Of a stretch of 64,000 bases of DNA, positions 10,866-21,404 are shown one piece after another (position 1 is the stretch's first letter; every line of letters begins with the position of its first letter). The notes under the pieces are model-generated. The model was not told the origin of the DNA and ran no database searches. It worked only from the letters and a program-made list of their open reading frames with translations. The position numbers and the translations under genes were made by a program. Source of the stretch: Zopfochytrium polystomum (taxonomy: Eukaryota > Chytridiomycota > Chytridiomycetes > Chytridiales > Chytridiaceae); the NCBI GenBank assembly GCA_025765615.1, contig JAIVFJ010000248.1, positions 1-64,000 on the forward strand, given 5' to 3'.

Positions 10866-12137
10866 ATGGCCCTCACCCTCAAAGTCTCCTACCGCGGCAC
10901 CCTCCGCTCCATCCTCACCACCACGCCCGTCGAAGCAACGACCTGGTCCTCATTCGACGCCCGCATCCGCAAGGCCTTTGCCATCCCCGCCGAGGTCCCT
11001 CTCGCCGTCACGTACGTCGACGCCGACGGCGACCAGATCGCCATCGACTCTGACGAGGAGCTCGCAGAGCTGCTCAGGCTGTTTGGCGGCTCTGGCAAAA
11101 GCGTCAGGTTCGAGGTCCGCACGGTGCAAGGCGACGAGTACGTCGTCGTAGGCGCCGCAAGCGAACGCGGAACGTCGCTGTTGCCAACAGCGAGTGTCGC
11201 AGAGCAGCCACGCGTCGTGTCGGAGCCCGTAGCGCAATCAGGCCCGGTCGCTGCGTCCGCGCCTGTGAACGAGCCAGCCTCATCGTCTTCAACGTCGTCT
11301 TCGTCGGCGTCGTCAACATCCTCATCGTCGGCCTCTTCATCTTCTTCGCAGAGCAAAGGAAAGAGCGCCGAAGTGCCCGCAGCAGAACCCACCGCCGAAC
11401 AGCAGAACCCCTTCGACAAAATGTTTGAAAACCTCGAGCCGCACCTGAAGGCACTTCAAGAAGAGTACGAAAAGAGCAACATAGGACCGATCCTCGAAAA
11501 GGTTTGTTGCCTTGTCTTGAGCTCTGCCATTTGCTAACAACGGAACTCCCTCCAACACCAGATCGCAGAGGAAGCCCAAACCGCCTTCACCCCCGCCTTT
11601 GAAGAGCTCCTCCGCGCTCGCCACAATGGTCCACGCTCCTGGGGCGCGACCGGCGGCTGCCATCCCGCCTTCAGCGGCCGCTGCGGGCCTCGCGGCTTCA
11701 ACCCGCACCCGTTTGGCCGCTTCCACCACCCGTCCGCCGCAGCCGCCACATCCGACCCGCTCCCCGCCCCCTCCGAGCGCCGCTGGACCGGCATCACCTG
11801 TGACGGTTGCAACTCGCACGCCTTCACAGGCAAGCGCCACCGCTGCCGCGAGTGCCGCGACTACGACCTCTGCAACGCGTGCTTTGCAAACGTCGAGCAG
11901 GTCCACGGTGGAGTGCGCGGTGCCGGTGGGGTGTCTCACGCCGAGCGGTTTGTGACGATGGTGCACCCCGTCGATCGTGTCGAGGAGGAGGCGGTCGAGA
12001 CGCTGAGGGGCATGGGGTTCGAGGAGTCGCAGGAGGTCAGGGACTTGGTAAGGAGGTATGGTGGAAGGGTTGAACGGGTGGTGGAGCTGCTCGTGAGGGA
12101 GAGGGAGACGGAGAGGGGATTCGATGTGGCTGTTTGA
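10866..12137 (+). CDS. p62/SQSTM1-like PB1-ZZ-UBA protein
   Basis: Two exons (10866-11501, 11562-12137) encode 403 residues. Residues 4-90 form a PB1 domain with a basic N-terminal patch (LKVSYRGT) and an acidic OPCA-type motif (YVDADGDQIAIDSDEEL), so the domain could pair in both orientations and polymerise. A Ser-rich linker follows, then a ZZ-type zinc finger near 290-335 (ITCDGC...HRCRECRDYDLCNAC). A C-terminal UBA-like segment contains LRGMGFEES near 360. This is the order found in selective-autophagy receptors of the p62/NBR1 group, and there is no NBR1 FW domain. FENL near residue 193 is a candidate Atg8-interacting motif, unproven. Expected role: link ubiquitinated cargo to the autophagosome in the cytosol. 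Confidence 0.85.
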
Positions 12138-12181
12138 GTGGTGGCGTCCTCTTAAGTTTTTGGGTTTCGTTTCCAAAGTTG

Positions 12182-12208
12182 CTCCTGTTTTTGAAACCGA
12201 ACATGATT
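12182..12208. repeat. dispersed short repeat, copy 1
   Basis: The sequence beginning CTCCTGTTTTTGAAAC recurs at about 16427-16453 with only a few mismatches over about 27 bases. One copy follows the PB1-ZZ gene. The other precedes the WD-repeat gene. Function unknown. Confidence 0.5.
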
Positions 12209-12364
12209 TGTGGCGTGTGACCATCAATATATAGTTTTGATGAACGTTAGGGATCGTCGCATGGTGTGGTTGGTCAAACCTCGCTCTTCGCTCGAATCAT
12301 TTGCTAGTTGCCTCACTGCAGCCAGAATACTTGGACTTCTAAATACACTTAAGCCTCATTTGTA

Positions 12365-12560
12365 TCAAGCAAAAGAAATCGATCTTGGTCCCTCTCTTTG
12401 TAAATCCAGTTCGTGGTTCTTCACAGTAAGAGTGTAACCGAGGCCGTTGATGGACTGCGCCCTTGCCTCCGCCAAATGGCGCTGCCTGCGGTCGCGGCAG
12501 AATCCCTGAAACGCGTAGTTGAAGTCATCCTGGTTGGACGATTAAAAAGGAGGAGAGGTT
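12365..12560 (-). pseudogene. decayed gene relic, copy 2
   Basis: On the minus strand the frame SNQDDFNYAFQGFCRDRR continues through LAEARAQSINGLG to a TGA at 12365-12367. It aligns with the relic at 7554-7720. Copy 1 has an insertion of about 45 bases and a frame change relative to this copy. No upstream exon could be joined, so this is a fragment of a duplicated gene of unknown family. Confidence 0.45.
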
Positions 12561-12810
12561 TTGGCAAATAACGAAAGGCGGTAGATTAAATGCTGGGTTA
12601 GAAAAGTACTTTGGTCAATTACGAACCTCCCCCTGGGATAGAAAAAAAGGTTGTTTGACATGGCTGTGCGGTGTAGTCCCATCGTTCAATAGGGTAAGAG
12701 CGACAGTCACAAAGGCTCAACGTGCCCATTCCAAAAGACAATCCCCAAACTGTGTCGGAACTGCGGCGGTGCATTCGCTGTCTTCTGAGCAACCACTCGA
12801 GGTTTAGGGG
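12561..12810. other. intergenic region, no gene seen
   Basis: AT-richer spacer between the relic and the reverse-strand ORF. Nothing recognisable. Confidence 0.5.
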
Positions 12811-13305
12811 TCAATCAAAGTCGTAGGTGCTTATATAAGCGTCTTTCGTGACCCATTTATCCGAGTCTAAAAATGGCCTTTCGCTTCGTTGAAGGGCACC
12901 CAGCACACCTTTTGGCAACCGCTTTAAGTGTTTGGAGAGGAAAACTTTTGCGCCTTCTGGCGGCTCCACTTGGTCGTCCACGTTGCCGATGACGACGACT
13001 TTGTCCGCAAGGACAAAGCCACCGAGTTTGGGAGTGATGGATCCCTTGTAGATGTCAGACTTCCGGCGGCCATTGTAACAACTAAAATAAGTCCCTGTGC
13101 AAACGAGCCCCATCCGCGCGTCCGACACGATAAACTCGCGGTCCGGCTCGGGCGGAATGCGCTCGACGATCTGCGGGAACACAGCGTCGAACCACACCGC
13201 CCACTGTGGGTCCGACGAGCCGAGCCCGATGTCGACGAGATATCCAAGCCTGTGAATCACCCTGATCAGAGATGCAAAGCTCTGGGATGAACGGTCTCCA
13301 ACCAT
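12811..13305 (-). CDS. hypothetical protein, 164 residues
   Basis: An intronless reverse frame starts at the first ATG downstream of a TATA box at 13382-13388 and encodes 164 residues ending STYDFD. The protein is mixed in composition, with no signal peptide or membrane span (WAVWFDAVFPQIVERIPPEP in the first half, VLADKVVVIGNVDDQ in the second). The open frame extends a little further 5' without another ATG. The family is not recognised. The matching promoter element and balanced composition argue that it is expressed. Confidence 0.5.
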   Translation of the reverse strand: MVGDRSSQSFASLIRVIHRLGYLVDIGLGSSDPQWAVWFDAVFPQIVERIPPEPDREFIVSDARMGLVCTGTYFSCYNGRRKSDIYKGSITPKLGGFVLADKVVVIGNVDDQVEPPEGAKVFLSKHLKRLPKGVLGALQRSERPFLDSDKWVTKDAYISTYDFD

Positions 13306-13381
13306 CTTATCAAAATTGACGCGACCCACGATCTTATCAACTCCGGATCCCCATTCGCCGGTGCGAATATGAAATGCGTGT

Positions 13382-13388
13382 TTTTATA
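13382..13388 (-). promoter_or_regulatory. TATA box of the 164-residue ORF
   Basis: Reading the minus strand, TATAAAA lies about 77 bases before the ATG at 13305. Confidence 0.45.
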
Positions 13389-13718
13389 GGTGAAAATTGT
13401 GCAACGCCAGATCGAGAAGGAAAACATGAAAATTCGAGCCGGTGGCGCGGGTTTCCGTGTTGCTTTGGCTTCTTTGCGTAAACCGGCGCGTGCTGGCTTG
13501 GGCGGCGCGTCCTCGGAGCGGCGGAGCTGCTTTTGCGTCTGTTTTCCGCATCCGATAGAGGGAAGACAGCGAAATGGAGGGAGTGGAGGCGGCACGATGC
13601 GGGTATGAGGTCTCTTGGTTCTTCTTCGTTTGCCCCCGCACTCCTAGAGTACCCACTTCACACTAATCAACCTCTCCAAGCCGGGAAAAAATGAAGGGCA
13701 AGGAAAGAGGCAACGCTC

Positions 13719-13878
13719 TTATGAGCCATTGAGCGAGATGCCGTCGGACTCGGTCGGCGGCCATACAGCGTCGGCGCACAAAGTCCAGATAACGGAGATG
13801 ATGAAGAGAACGATGAGGGTGACGAACAGGCCAAGGGTGACTGGCTCGTCGAAAAAGCCTTATTTTTTTCGTGCGTGC

Positions 13879-13927
<49 letters not shown>

Positions 13928-14232
13928 ATTGTGAGAAAAGGCGGATAATGCAGGGTGAAGAGGCCGAATGACCATTTGCCATAGGTGAGTGAGGTTTTGA
14001 AAGAGCACTGGCATTCCCCACAGATGGGAGCAGAGCGAGAAATGCCTTCCGACCCATCCCGTTTTCAATCTGTACCTCGTCGAGATAGTGCCCGTAAGCC
14101 AGCATTCGGGGGGTCGCTTAACGAGAAATGATGCTCGGCGGGAAGTGCCATTCCCGAGGCAGTGCAGGCCGCGGCGACGGCGACGGCGACAGTGGCGGTG
14201 GCGCGGGCCAAGCCCAAAGAACCAGCCATCAT
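13719..14232 (-). CDS. small secretory-pathway membrane protein
   Basis: Two exons on the minus strand (14232-14076 and 13858-13719) encode 98 residues. The donor is GAG|GTACAG and the acceptor AATAAG|GC, and the splice creates a Gly codon in frame. Residues 1-29 resemble a signal peptide (ATVAVAVAAACTASGMA). A short luminal stretch and one transmembrane helix follow (LGLFVTLIVLFIISVIWTLC), then a short acidic tail. An upstream in-frame ATG at 14310 would lengthen the N-terminus by 26 residues and is less likely because it would bury the signal peptide. The intron carries a long (GT)n tract. Family not recognised. Confidence 0.65.
13871..13924. repeat. (GT)n microsatellite in an intron
   Basis: About 25 GT units lie within ten bases of the acceptor of the small membrane-protein gene. 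On that gene's strand the tract reads as CA repeats. Confidence 0.9.
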
Positions 14233-14310
14233 GTGCTCAGCTTCGAAAAAATGCGACAAAAAGCTTACGTACCCTCGACGCCTGTGGCCACACAACTCGG
14301 GATTCAGCAT

Positions 14311-15283
14311 GTCGAAATACCAGAAAACTGATGGGTGGCGCGTGGAGCTGGTCTCTGCTGCTGATTGGCCAGTTTCTTGTGCTTGTGCTGTTCGGATGCA
14401 AGTACTCCGACTGTGGGCGTGTTGCTCCGTTCATCGGGCCTTGCCGTCATCACCCGTCGCAGACATCATCCTTTCGGCCATTAGCAGAAATCCCCTCCCT
14501 TCCAAAATCTCGCACTAAAAATCTCGTTCGAACCTTCGGGAACAAAGCCCAAGGGACGCGCTGGCGGCCGCGTGGCACTCGCTGGCTGCTGCCTGCGACG
14601 ACGCGCGGCTTGTTTTTTTTCCCAATTGGTAGCGTCCTTTTCAGTTCTAATACGTCGTAATGGGCCCATCTTTTCATGTTCCAACGTATAACATTACCCG
14701 CCATCGACGACAGCGCATTTTTTCAAGAACAGTGTCAAAATTAATGCCCTCTCTGTTCGTCCTGGGGGCATTTGCTTTCATGGCTGCTTCATCCCTCAAT
14801 TTCGCACGGAGAAAAGCTAACAACAGAAGCAAGAACGTCCAAATGGTGCAAGGAACGAAGAAGCTAAAAGAAAGGGGGGGAAAAAGGGGCTCAACTACTC
14901 GCGTAGCGACCGGGGTTTTGGGAGGCGCGAAAGCAAGGAAGCAACACGATAACACTTTTTCCACTGGATTTTGCTCAAATCTTAACAGCCGATAGGGTAT
15001 TGCCAAGTTGGGATGGCCGAAAATTTTGACAGATTATTTTATTAAAGGGCAAGCACCGAAGTTCCACATGACAACATCTCCAAACTGAATGGATATACAG
15101 AAACGTCAAACGTCAGTGGTGTTTGATTGAAAGGACGACACTCAACTCGATCAGCAGAAATAATGCCGGTTGCGTGCGGTTTTGCACAGGCAGCGTGGTT
15201 GCTCGAGCGTTGACTTGCCTTTCGCACAACCTTCCACCAGTCCGTTTTGCTCAGCACATGGTAACCGTAAAGACTGAGCGAGT
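14311..15283. other. intergenic region, no confident gene
   Basis: Both strands have a roughly 110-codon open frame at 14660-15006, each with one hydrophobic segment (minus strand: TIWTFLLLLLAFLRAKLRDE). They overlap, so at most one is real. I cannot choose between them and annotate neither. Confidence 0.4.
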
Positions 15284-16414
15284 TTAACGATTCGCTTGCT
15301 GTCCTTTTGAAATGAGGGCGCCGGAGTCCATGCTCCAGCTTAGGATGCTCTCAGCCGTTGCGGCCACAATAGTCTTTCCATTGACTTGGAGATTGGACAC
15401 AATGGAGGCCCTCGGAAAGAATTGGGAGCGAATATCTCCGGTTCTCATCTTTTTCATCTCGATCGTTCGGTTCTGATGGGTGGCAAATGCAATATTGGGA
15501 CCGGAGACATCGACAGCAGTACCAATAAAGGAGAGTATCAGAAATTCCTTCACGAGTTTCAGCCCCGTTGCCGCTGACGGTGACCATACAATTGCGCTGA
15601 CAGAGCAGGCAGTAACAATCAGGTCGCAGCCAGCGTGAAGGACCTTGACCTCGTCTGTTTGACCGCTTAACATCCATTGACACTGTCCAGGTTTAGCGTT
15701 CCACAACTGCGCACTCCCGCCTGCACAGCCGCAAACGATGAGACTGCGGTGACAGCTGACAGAGGGCACCCTGTCAAAGCCAGTGCCCAGAGTTTGTACC
15801 GGCTCTCTGCCTGCGCGATCCCAAATTACCACCGTTCCATCCAAGGACGCCGTCACCACTGAATACGCATCGACGTAGAATCCCACCACAGGACGCGTGT
15901 GCCCGCCCTTGAGTCGGCTGACGCGCGGTTTGACTCGCGATCCAAAGTTTGAAGAGGTTGAGCGTTGACCAAACAACTTCTTCCACCGCAGCTCAGAGAT
16001 GGGGAGGCGCATCCGCTGCGCGTTGAGCTTAACCGCTGCCATATCGCCGCGGTCTTGCTTGAACGAAGGATCGGTAAGCAGGGCGGGCATTTTGCACCTA
16101 GCAAGGAATAGCAGGCGCAAAATCCTGTCGCCGTCGATGCGGGCCGACAAGCTCGTCGATGCGTTGGATGGACGGCCCCGCGCCTCTGGTTTGGATGCGA
16201 CGTACAAGCTGCAATATTTCGTATAGCAGATCGCAAAAAAAAATCGGGGTGGCGACGTTGTCACCAACCGAGGGAAGACAGGGTCCGCGAACTTCGCCTT
16301 CTCGTGTGTATAAAATGGCCCAAAACCGGCTGAACTGCGGCAACCATCGGCTCGGAGCGATGTGACTGTGTGGGTGGCACCGTTCTGTAATTTTTTTTTT
16401 TTTTTTGAATTCAT
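15284..16414 (-). CDS. WD-repeat protein, probable F-box/WD type
   Basis: The reverse frame ends at 15284 and is clearly coding from about 16090. It shows at least five beta-propeller blades: GGHTRPVVGFYV...VVTASLDGTVVIWD, VPSVSCHRSLIVCGCAGGS, then three weaker blades with VKVLHAGCDLIVTA and VNGKTIVAATAESILSW. A helix-rich stretch (RILRLLFLARCKMPAL) precedes the blades. An F-box-like piece (DLLYEILQLV) lies just upstream but in another frame, near 16190-16230. A small unrecognised intron or a real frameshift therefore separates them. The nominal start at 16414 sits next to a poly-A run and is probably wrong. The MPALL methionine at 16090 is an alternative start. F-box/WD proteins serve as substrate receptors of SCF ubiquitin ligases. 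Confidence 0.6.
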   Translation of the reverse strand: MNSKKKKKLQNGATHTVTSLRADGCRSSAGFGPFYTHEKAKFADPVFPRLVTTSPPRFFFAICYTKYCSLYVASKPEARGRPSNASTSLSARIDGDRILRLLFLARCKMPALLTDPSFKQDRGDMAAVKLNAQRMRLPISELRWKKLFGQRSTSSNFGSRVKPRVSRLKGGHTRPVVGFYVDAYSVVTASLDGTVVIWDRAGREPVQTLGTGFDRVPSVSCHRSLIVCGCAGGSAQLWNAKPGQCQWMLSGQTDEVKVLHAGCDLIVTACSVSAIVWSPSAATGLKLVKEFLILSFIGTAVDVSGPNIAFATHQNRTIEMKKMRTGDIRSQFFPRASIVSNLQVNGKTIVAATAESILSWSMDSGALISKGQQANR

Positions 16415-16426
16415 TTCCCGTGCTTA

Positions 16427-16453
16427 CTCCTGTTTTTGAAACTGAACATAATT
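16427..16453. repeat. dispersed short repeat, copy 2
   Basis: Second copy of the short repeat at 12182-12208, upstream of the WD-repeat gene. Confidence 0.5.
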
Positions 16454-16720
16454 CTTGTGACAATAAGCTGCTCGTGACGTTAGTCTAATTTAAAGCAACG
16501 GGGGAAGCCTATTTTCTATCTAATGGACCGACCTACCTGCCCAAGTCAAACAAACGAATCCAAGACCGAAACATTCCCACCCATGATTGCAAAGAGTGGA
16601 AGCATAATCACCCTCAGCATCATCGAAGGCCGCAACGACCTCTGGGGAAATAACGCCGTCGCATTGGTGCGGCGCGGGCCAGCAAAACGGCAAGTGAGGC
16701 TGTGGGAAAAAAAGGAGTTT

Positions 16721-16793
16721 GGTCGCATCCAGACTCGAACTGGAGACCGTCTGTGTGTTAGACAGACGTGATAACCAACTACACCATGCGACC
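16721..16793 (-). tRNA. tRNA-Val (AAC)
   Basis: The 73-nt minus-strand sequence folds into a full cloverleaf. The acceptor is GGTCGCA/TGCGACC, the anticodon stem TCTGT/ACAGA has loop CTAACAC, and the T arm is CCAG-GTTCGAG type. U33 is present and the anticodon is AAC. There is no intron. Internal A and B box sequences fit RNA polymerase III transcription. Confidence 0.93.
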
Positions 16794-17390
16794 GATATTC
16801 GAAAACCATTTTAATGCATATATGACATTTTTTTTTACTCACATGATTCCCAATTTTTGCCGCACCCCTTACTTCCAGGGAACAGGACGAACACACTAAT
16901 AAAGAAGTGGATGCAAAAAAAAAAAAAATCCTTCATCGCTACATTTCACGCCACCTGTGCGTGCCGAAATATGGGGAACTGAAAAACGAGAGTACGAAAA
17001 CGAGATTGAGAAACGAAATGAGGTGAGAAGCTGCCGGTTGAAAGCAGAAAAATAGAAGGAAACAAAAAAAAAAAAAAACGTTGAAAAATAACGACAGCAA
17101 AATCGTCGCGAGTGCTGGTACAGAATTACTTGGAGGTTTTCTTATGAACGGGAGGGGGGGGAAAAAATATTGAACTCTTCAACAAGAAAAAAAGTGAATG
17201 ATTGACCATTGCGAGATCCGGTTTGCCGTGGGTCCAAAGAGAGAAACATGTTCTCCAAAAAAAAGAACGTGCTCTGAGGTTGGTTAGCCTCCACCCCCTC
17301 TCCTCAAAACCGCCCATCCAAAAAATCCTTTCCCGTCCAACTCGGGGTTAGCGGCCCCCCGACCCCCCCCACACCCACACCCAACCACGT
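16794..17390. other. intergenic region with poly-A tracts
   Basis: AT-rich spacer between the tRNA and the 3' end of the RGS gene, with A runs near 16915-16927 and 17065-17078. No gene seen. Confidence 0.6.
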
Positions 17391-20211
17391 TCACTCCTCC
17401 CCCCTACGCGCCACAACCGCCAACGTCCCCACCGACCGCCGCGTCCCAATCACCTTTGCCGGGTCCACCTGCAGGATCCTCGGCATCCCCGCGCCGGCCG
17501 TTTGCGTCGTCGGCGCCGCGGACGGTAGAGTCACGGGTGGGAGCAGCGGCGCTGGGATCACGCCGGCGCCGATGTTGCCGCTGCCACCGGTGCGGGATCC
17601 GCTTGGCGCGGCGGCGCGAGGGAGGATCGAGACTGGCTGCTGGGAAGGCGCCGCGGGCGCCGCGGGCGCGAGGGAGTACCCCGCCGCGGACATTGTCAGT
17701 GGTGCCGGTGCTCGCAGCAACGGCGACGACGAGGGCGGGACGACCGGAGCGGTGGCGGGCGGGGTCGGGGTTGACCACGAGCGGGCGGCGACGGCTGCGG
17801 CGGCCCACCTCGTCGGCGGGGTGGTGGTTGCGGAGGCGGCGGTTGGGTCGTCCTGCGCGCGGTGGGTGCTGCTGCCGGCGCTGCTGGCGGTTCTTGTCGT
17901 GGTGGTGGTGCTGCTGCTGGCGCCCCAACCGCCGGGGAGGGAGGACTTGCGCCGCGGGTTGGCGTCGGTGTAGAGGGACGCGGCGTGCAGCGCGCTGGCG
18001 AGGCTGGCGAGGACGGAGGGCGGGGACAGCGGGTGGCGCGGGGCGGGTGCCGGGGGAGGGGTGGCGCCGGCGGCGGTTGCGGCGTGGGGGAAGTACGGGC
18101 GGTAGGTGTGTGGCGCGGAGATGTAGGCTTCTGCGGCGGCGCCGGTGTCGTCGTCGTCGGTGTCGCCGGCGTGCGGGAGGTAGGGGGCGGGGATGCTGTC
18201 GAGCTGGTGCAGGTGAACGGGGGAGAGGAGTCCCTCCAGTTGCGACACGTGGTTTGCAGGGCGACGAAGGTCGGTGGGCTTCTGTTGCTGGAAGCCGCCT
18301 CGGCCAAAGCCCGATTCGCGAGCCATCGATCCCAGAGCCGCCGCGTGCTGCTCGGCGGCGCGCAAGTCCCGCTCCGCGATCCCGCCGCCCGTTTGCCGCA
18401 CAAACTCGCGGAACGTGCGGAAATACAGCGTAGCGACGACGTGGTCGACCGCGGCGTCGAACACGTCGCTGCGCAGGAGGCTGCTGCTGCGACGGAGGGA
18501 AGAGGAGGAAAGGTCGGAGGAGAGGTCGGCGGAGGAGGAGGACACTTTGATCTTTGACGCGACGTCGGCGCGGATGGAGGCGGGGATGCGGACGACAAAG
18601 GGCGCGGTCTCGGCGACGAAGCGCGAGTAGCAGTAGTGGAAATAGCCTGCGGCACGTGGGGGCACGGGCATCAGGCGGGGCGGGCCGGCCAGGTCGGCGA
18701 GGGCGGCGTAGAGAGGGGCGGACCTGGTGAAGCGGGCGATGGCGAGCGGACAAGTGTCTGTGGCTGCTGCAGAGGCCGGGGGGTAGTCGAGGCGGAGTAA
18801 TGCCTCGAGCTCGACGACGCTCTCGACAAAGAGAAGGTTCTCGAGAGAGCGATCGACGTTCTGGGTTATTTGTGTCTGTTGTTAGACTTCCCGATTTGGG
18901 CAAATCCATGGAACCGGACAGACACGCAGGCATGCAGACAGGCAGACAGACAGACAGAGAGAGAGACAGGGAGACAGACAGACAGACAGACCGACGGAAA
19001 ACCAGCACACCCAAACGGGCTTCACGATAAGCAAAAGACAAACGAGACAAGACGACAGGGTGGCTGGGCCTTCTGTGCCGTTCTCTCGCTCGGAGCAACG
19101 CCCGCTCACACACACGCACACACACACACACACACACACACTCTCTCTCTCTCTCTCTCTCTCTCTCGCTCTCTATCTCACACACGCTCTCCCCCTCCCT
19201 CACTCACCGCGACAAACGCCCGAAACGGCTCATACAGCACGCCCACGCGGTCGACCATCACGCGCTCAAACGCCTCGCGCGTGAACGGCAGCATCGGCAC
19301 CTGTAGCCGCACCTGCCCCGCCGCGCCCGTCGTCGCAGTCGCCGTCCGCACGGACAGCGGCGGAAGCTCCCGCGCCCATCCGCCGCCGCCCGTGTTCAGC
19401 CGCAGCGCCGTCGAGTGCCGCCGCGACGCCGCAGTCGACGCCCGCTGCAGCGTGCTGCTGCTGTTGCTGCCGTTACTGCTGATGCCGGCGTCGCTGGGTT
19501 TGCGGTCGCGTTTCCCCTATTGGGAGGGGGGGAGAGGAACCATTGAATTACAAAAAGGGGAAAAACAATCCGCATAACGTAAGCGTTCGGCCAGGAAAAA
19601 CTTACAATCAACATCCCCTCCGTCCCGCCCAACAACTCCTTCAACATCGCATCGCCGTCCTCGCTGCCCTCGCCGTCGCCGCCGCCACCCGTCGCCGAAA
19701 ACAGCCGCCGCAGGCTGAACCCGCGGCCCCCGCCGTTGCCGGAGGCTGGGGCCGCCGGAGCTGGCGTTGCGAGCAGCATGTCCAGGTAGCTCCGCGCCTG
19801 CGCGGGCGGGTTCGGCCCGCTGCTGCTGCTCCGCCTCCGCCGACCGCGCCACGGCTGGTGCTGCTGCTGTTGCTGCGGCGGCGGTGAGCGGTGCGGGTCT
19901 GCGGCGGATGCGGAGGCGGCGGCGGCGAAGGCGGCGGCGGAGAGGGCGAAGAGGGATGTGCCAGCGGACGAGGAGGTCGACGAGGTCTGAGCTGATGAAG
20001 AGGAGAGCTGTCGCGGATCGGGAGCGGAGGAGGAAGGCGGCATGCGGTTGGTGTGGTAGTGGTTGTTGTTGTTTCGGTGGTAGTACGGCTGCTGTCCGCC
20101 GCTGCTGCTGGTCGCTATCATCATGGGCAATGATGAGGACGCCGTCAGGGACGGGGACGACGCCGAGCCAGACGAGGAGGAGTGGGCGTGGGCGGCCCAC
20201 GCGGAGAGCAT
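17391..20211 (-). CDS. RGS-domain protein (G-protein signalling regulator)
   Basis: Three minus-strand exons (20211-19606, 19516-19208, 18860-17391), all phase 0, encode 794 residues. The N-terminal 250 residues are Ser/Pro/Gln-rich. An RGS-like helical bundle follows, split by intron 2: LPFTREAFERVMVDR and YEPFRAFVA, then SLENLLFVESVVELEAL, then YFHYCYSRFVAETAPFVV, and FDAAVDHVVATLYFRTFREF. These match the helix order of RGS domains, with a long Ser-rich insert before the FDAA helix. The C-terminal half is Pro/Ala/Ser-rich and probably disordered. RGS proteins speed GTP hydrolysis by heterotrimeric G-alpha subunits, so this gene fits with receptor signalling at the membrane. The catalytic Asn of the SLENLLF motif is present. 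Confidence 0.8.
18938..18995. repeat. (CAGA)n-rich tract
   Basis: Imperfect CAGA/GACA tetranucleotides lie inside intron 2 of the RGS gene (intron 18861-19207). Confidence 0.85.
19106..19172. repeat. (CA)n(TC)n compound microsatellite
   Basis: A CA run is followed directly by a CT run, inside intron 2 of the RGS gene and close to its donor site. Confidence 0.9.
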
Positions 20212-21404
20212 GTGGCCAGACAGTGTGTGTTTGGTTTGTGGTCGCTTGATTTTCTTTTTTTTTTTTTGGTAATTTTCGGGGAAAAACTTTGTTTGTCTCT
20301 ATTTTTCCCACTTCGGGGGAGCATTGCTGCTCGTGTGCTTCTTTCTTTCACTCACACTCTCTGTCTCTCACTCACTCACTCACTCACTCTCTGTCTCGCT
20401 CTCTCTCTCGCTCTCTCTCTCTCTCTCCGTCTTTTTGCCGTGTTTCCATATATGGAATGCCTCTTTTTGTCTCTCTCAATCCCTGTGTTGCGCCTGGACA
20501 GCACCATCCGCACACGCGAAAAAAAAAAAAAAAAATGAAGAAACAAGCCCAAGAAAAGGACACGGACACAGACAAGAATGACGTCACAAAAAGCTTACTT
20601 CACCAAAGTCAGAACTAATCAAACAGCAACATGCCCCCTCCCCAATCGTTCTAAATACGACGATATCCTTCAACAATCGCGAGACGGACAAAAAGCCATA
20701 ACTACCCTCGTCCGCAAAAGTTTCCCTTCGACTTTCGCTCCTCGACTGACCCCTTCCTACTCTGGGGAAGGGGGAAAGGCTTGCTGACAGGATCGACCCT
20801 CGGGGACTCGATGCGACGGGTTCGCTGAGGCAGAGCAGCCCAGAAGCCCCGAAGGTCGCGTTCATTCTGCTGGTCCTCGACGCCGTTCCTCTTTTCCGGT
20901 CTGACGATATTTTGTTTCGTCGTCAGTTTGCTTGACGCAAAAAAAATGGGGCACAGAAAAAGGGACAAAGGCAAAGAGAGAAAAGCACAGGTTATTGTTC
21001 GCGAAAGGAGGGAAAGTAAAAAAGAAAAGGGAGAAAAAAAGAAAAGCAAGGGCAGGGAGTATATATGATAGGAGGAGTAAAAAAAAGCAGTGGGAATCGC
21101 TCGCGATTCGACGTAAAGGGGAACAAAAAAAGGAGGGAAAAAGAAGTGGAAGGAAATGGATTGAAGAAAAGGGTCTAGGAGAAAAGTGGGGATGAAGAGT
21201 GAGAAATTGTGGCGTGAGATGGGAAGAGGGGCGTAATAAGGATACACATGGATTTTCGGAGTGAGTGCGGCAGGCCTTTCGATGGGGGGCAGAAGACAAT
21301 TGGTTTCTGGAGCTTCGGTTCAACAATGCGGTGGGGAGAGGTTGGAAAGGACAGACCGGGGAAAGCACGCTCGGGCGAGGACAAGTTCGCAGAGAGCGCC
21401 GGGG
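20212..21404. other. intergenic region with (CT)n and polypurine tracts
   Basis: Upstream region of the RGS gene and downstream region of the S/T-rich surface-protein gene. It contains CT-rich repeats at about 20340-20430, a poly-A run at 20520-20535, and a long A/G-rich polypurine segment at about 20938-21190. Open frames here mirror the base bias and are not supported. Confidence 0.65.

Noticed and set aside
17404..19203. 599-codon reverse frame over the RGS gene
   Set aside because: It runs through an RGS intron and its microsatellites in a different frame, and the product is Arg/Pro-rich repeats. The RGS frame explains the region.
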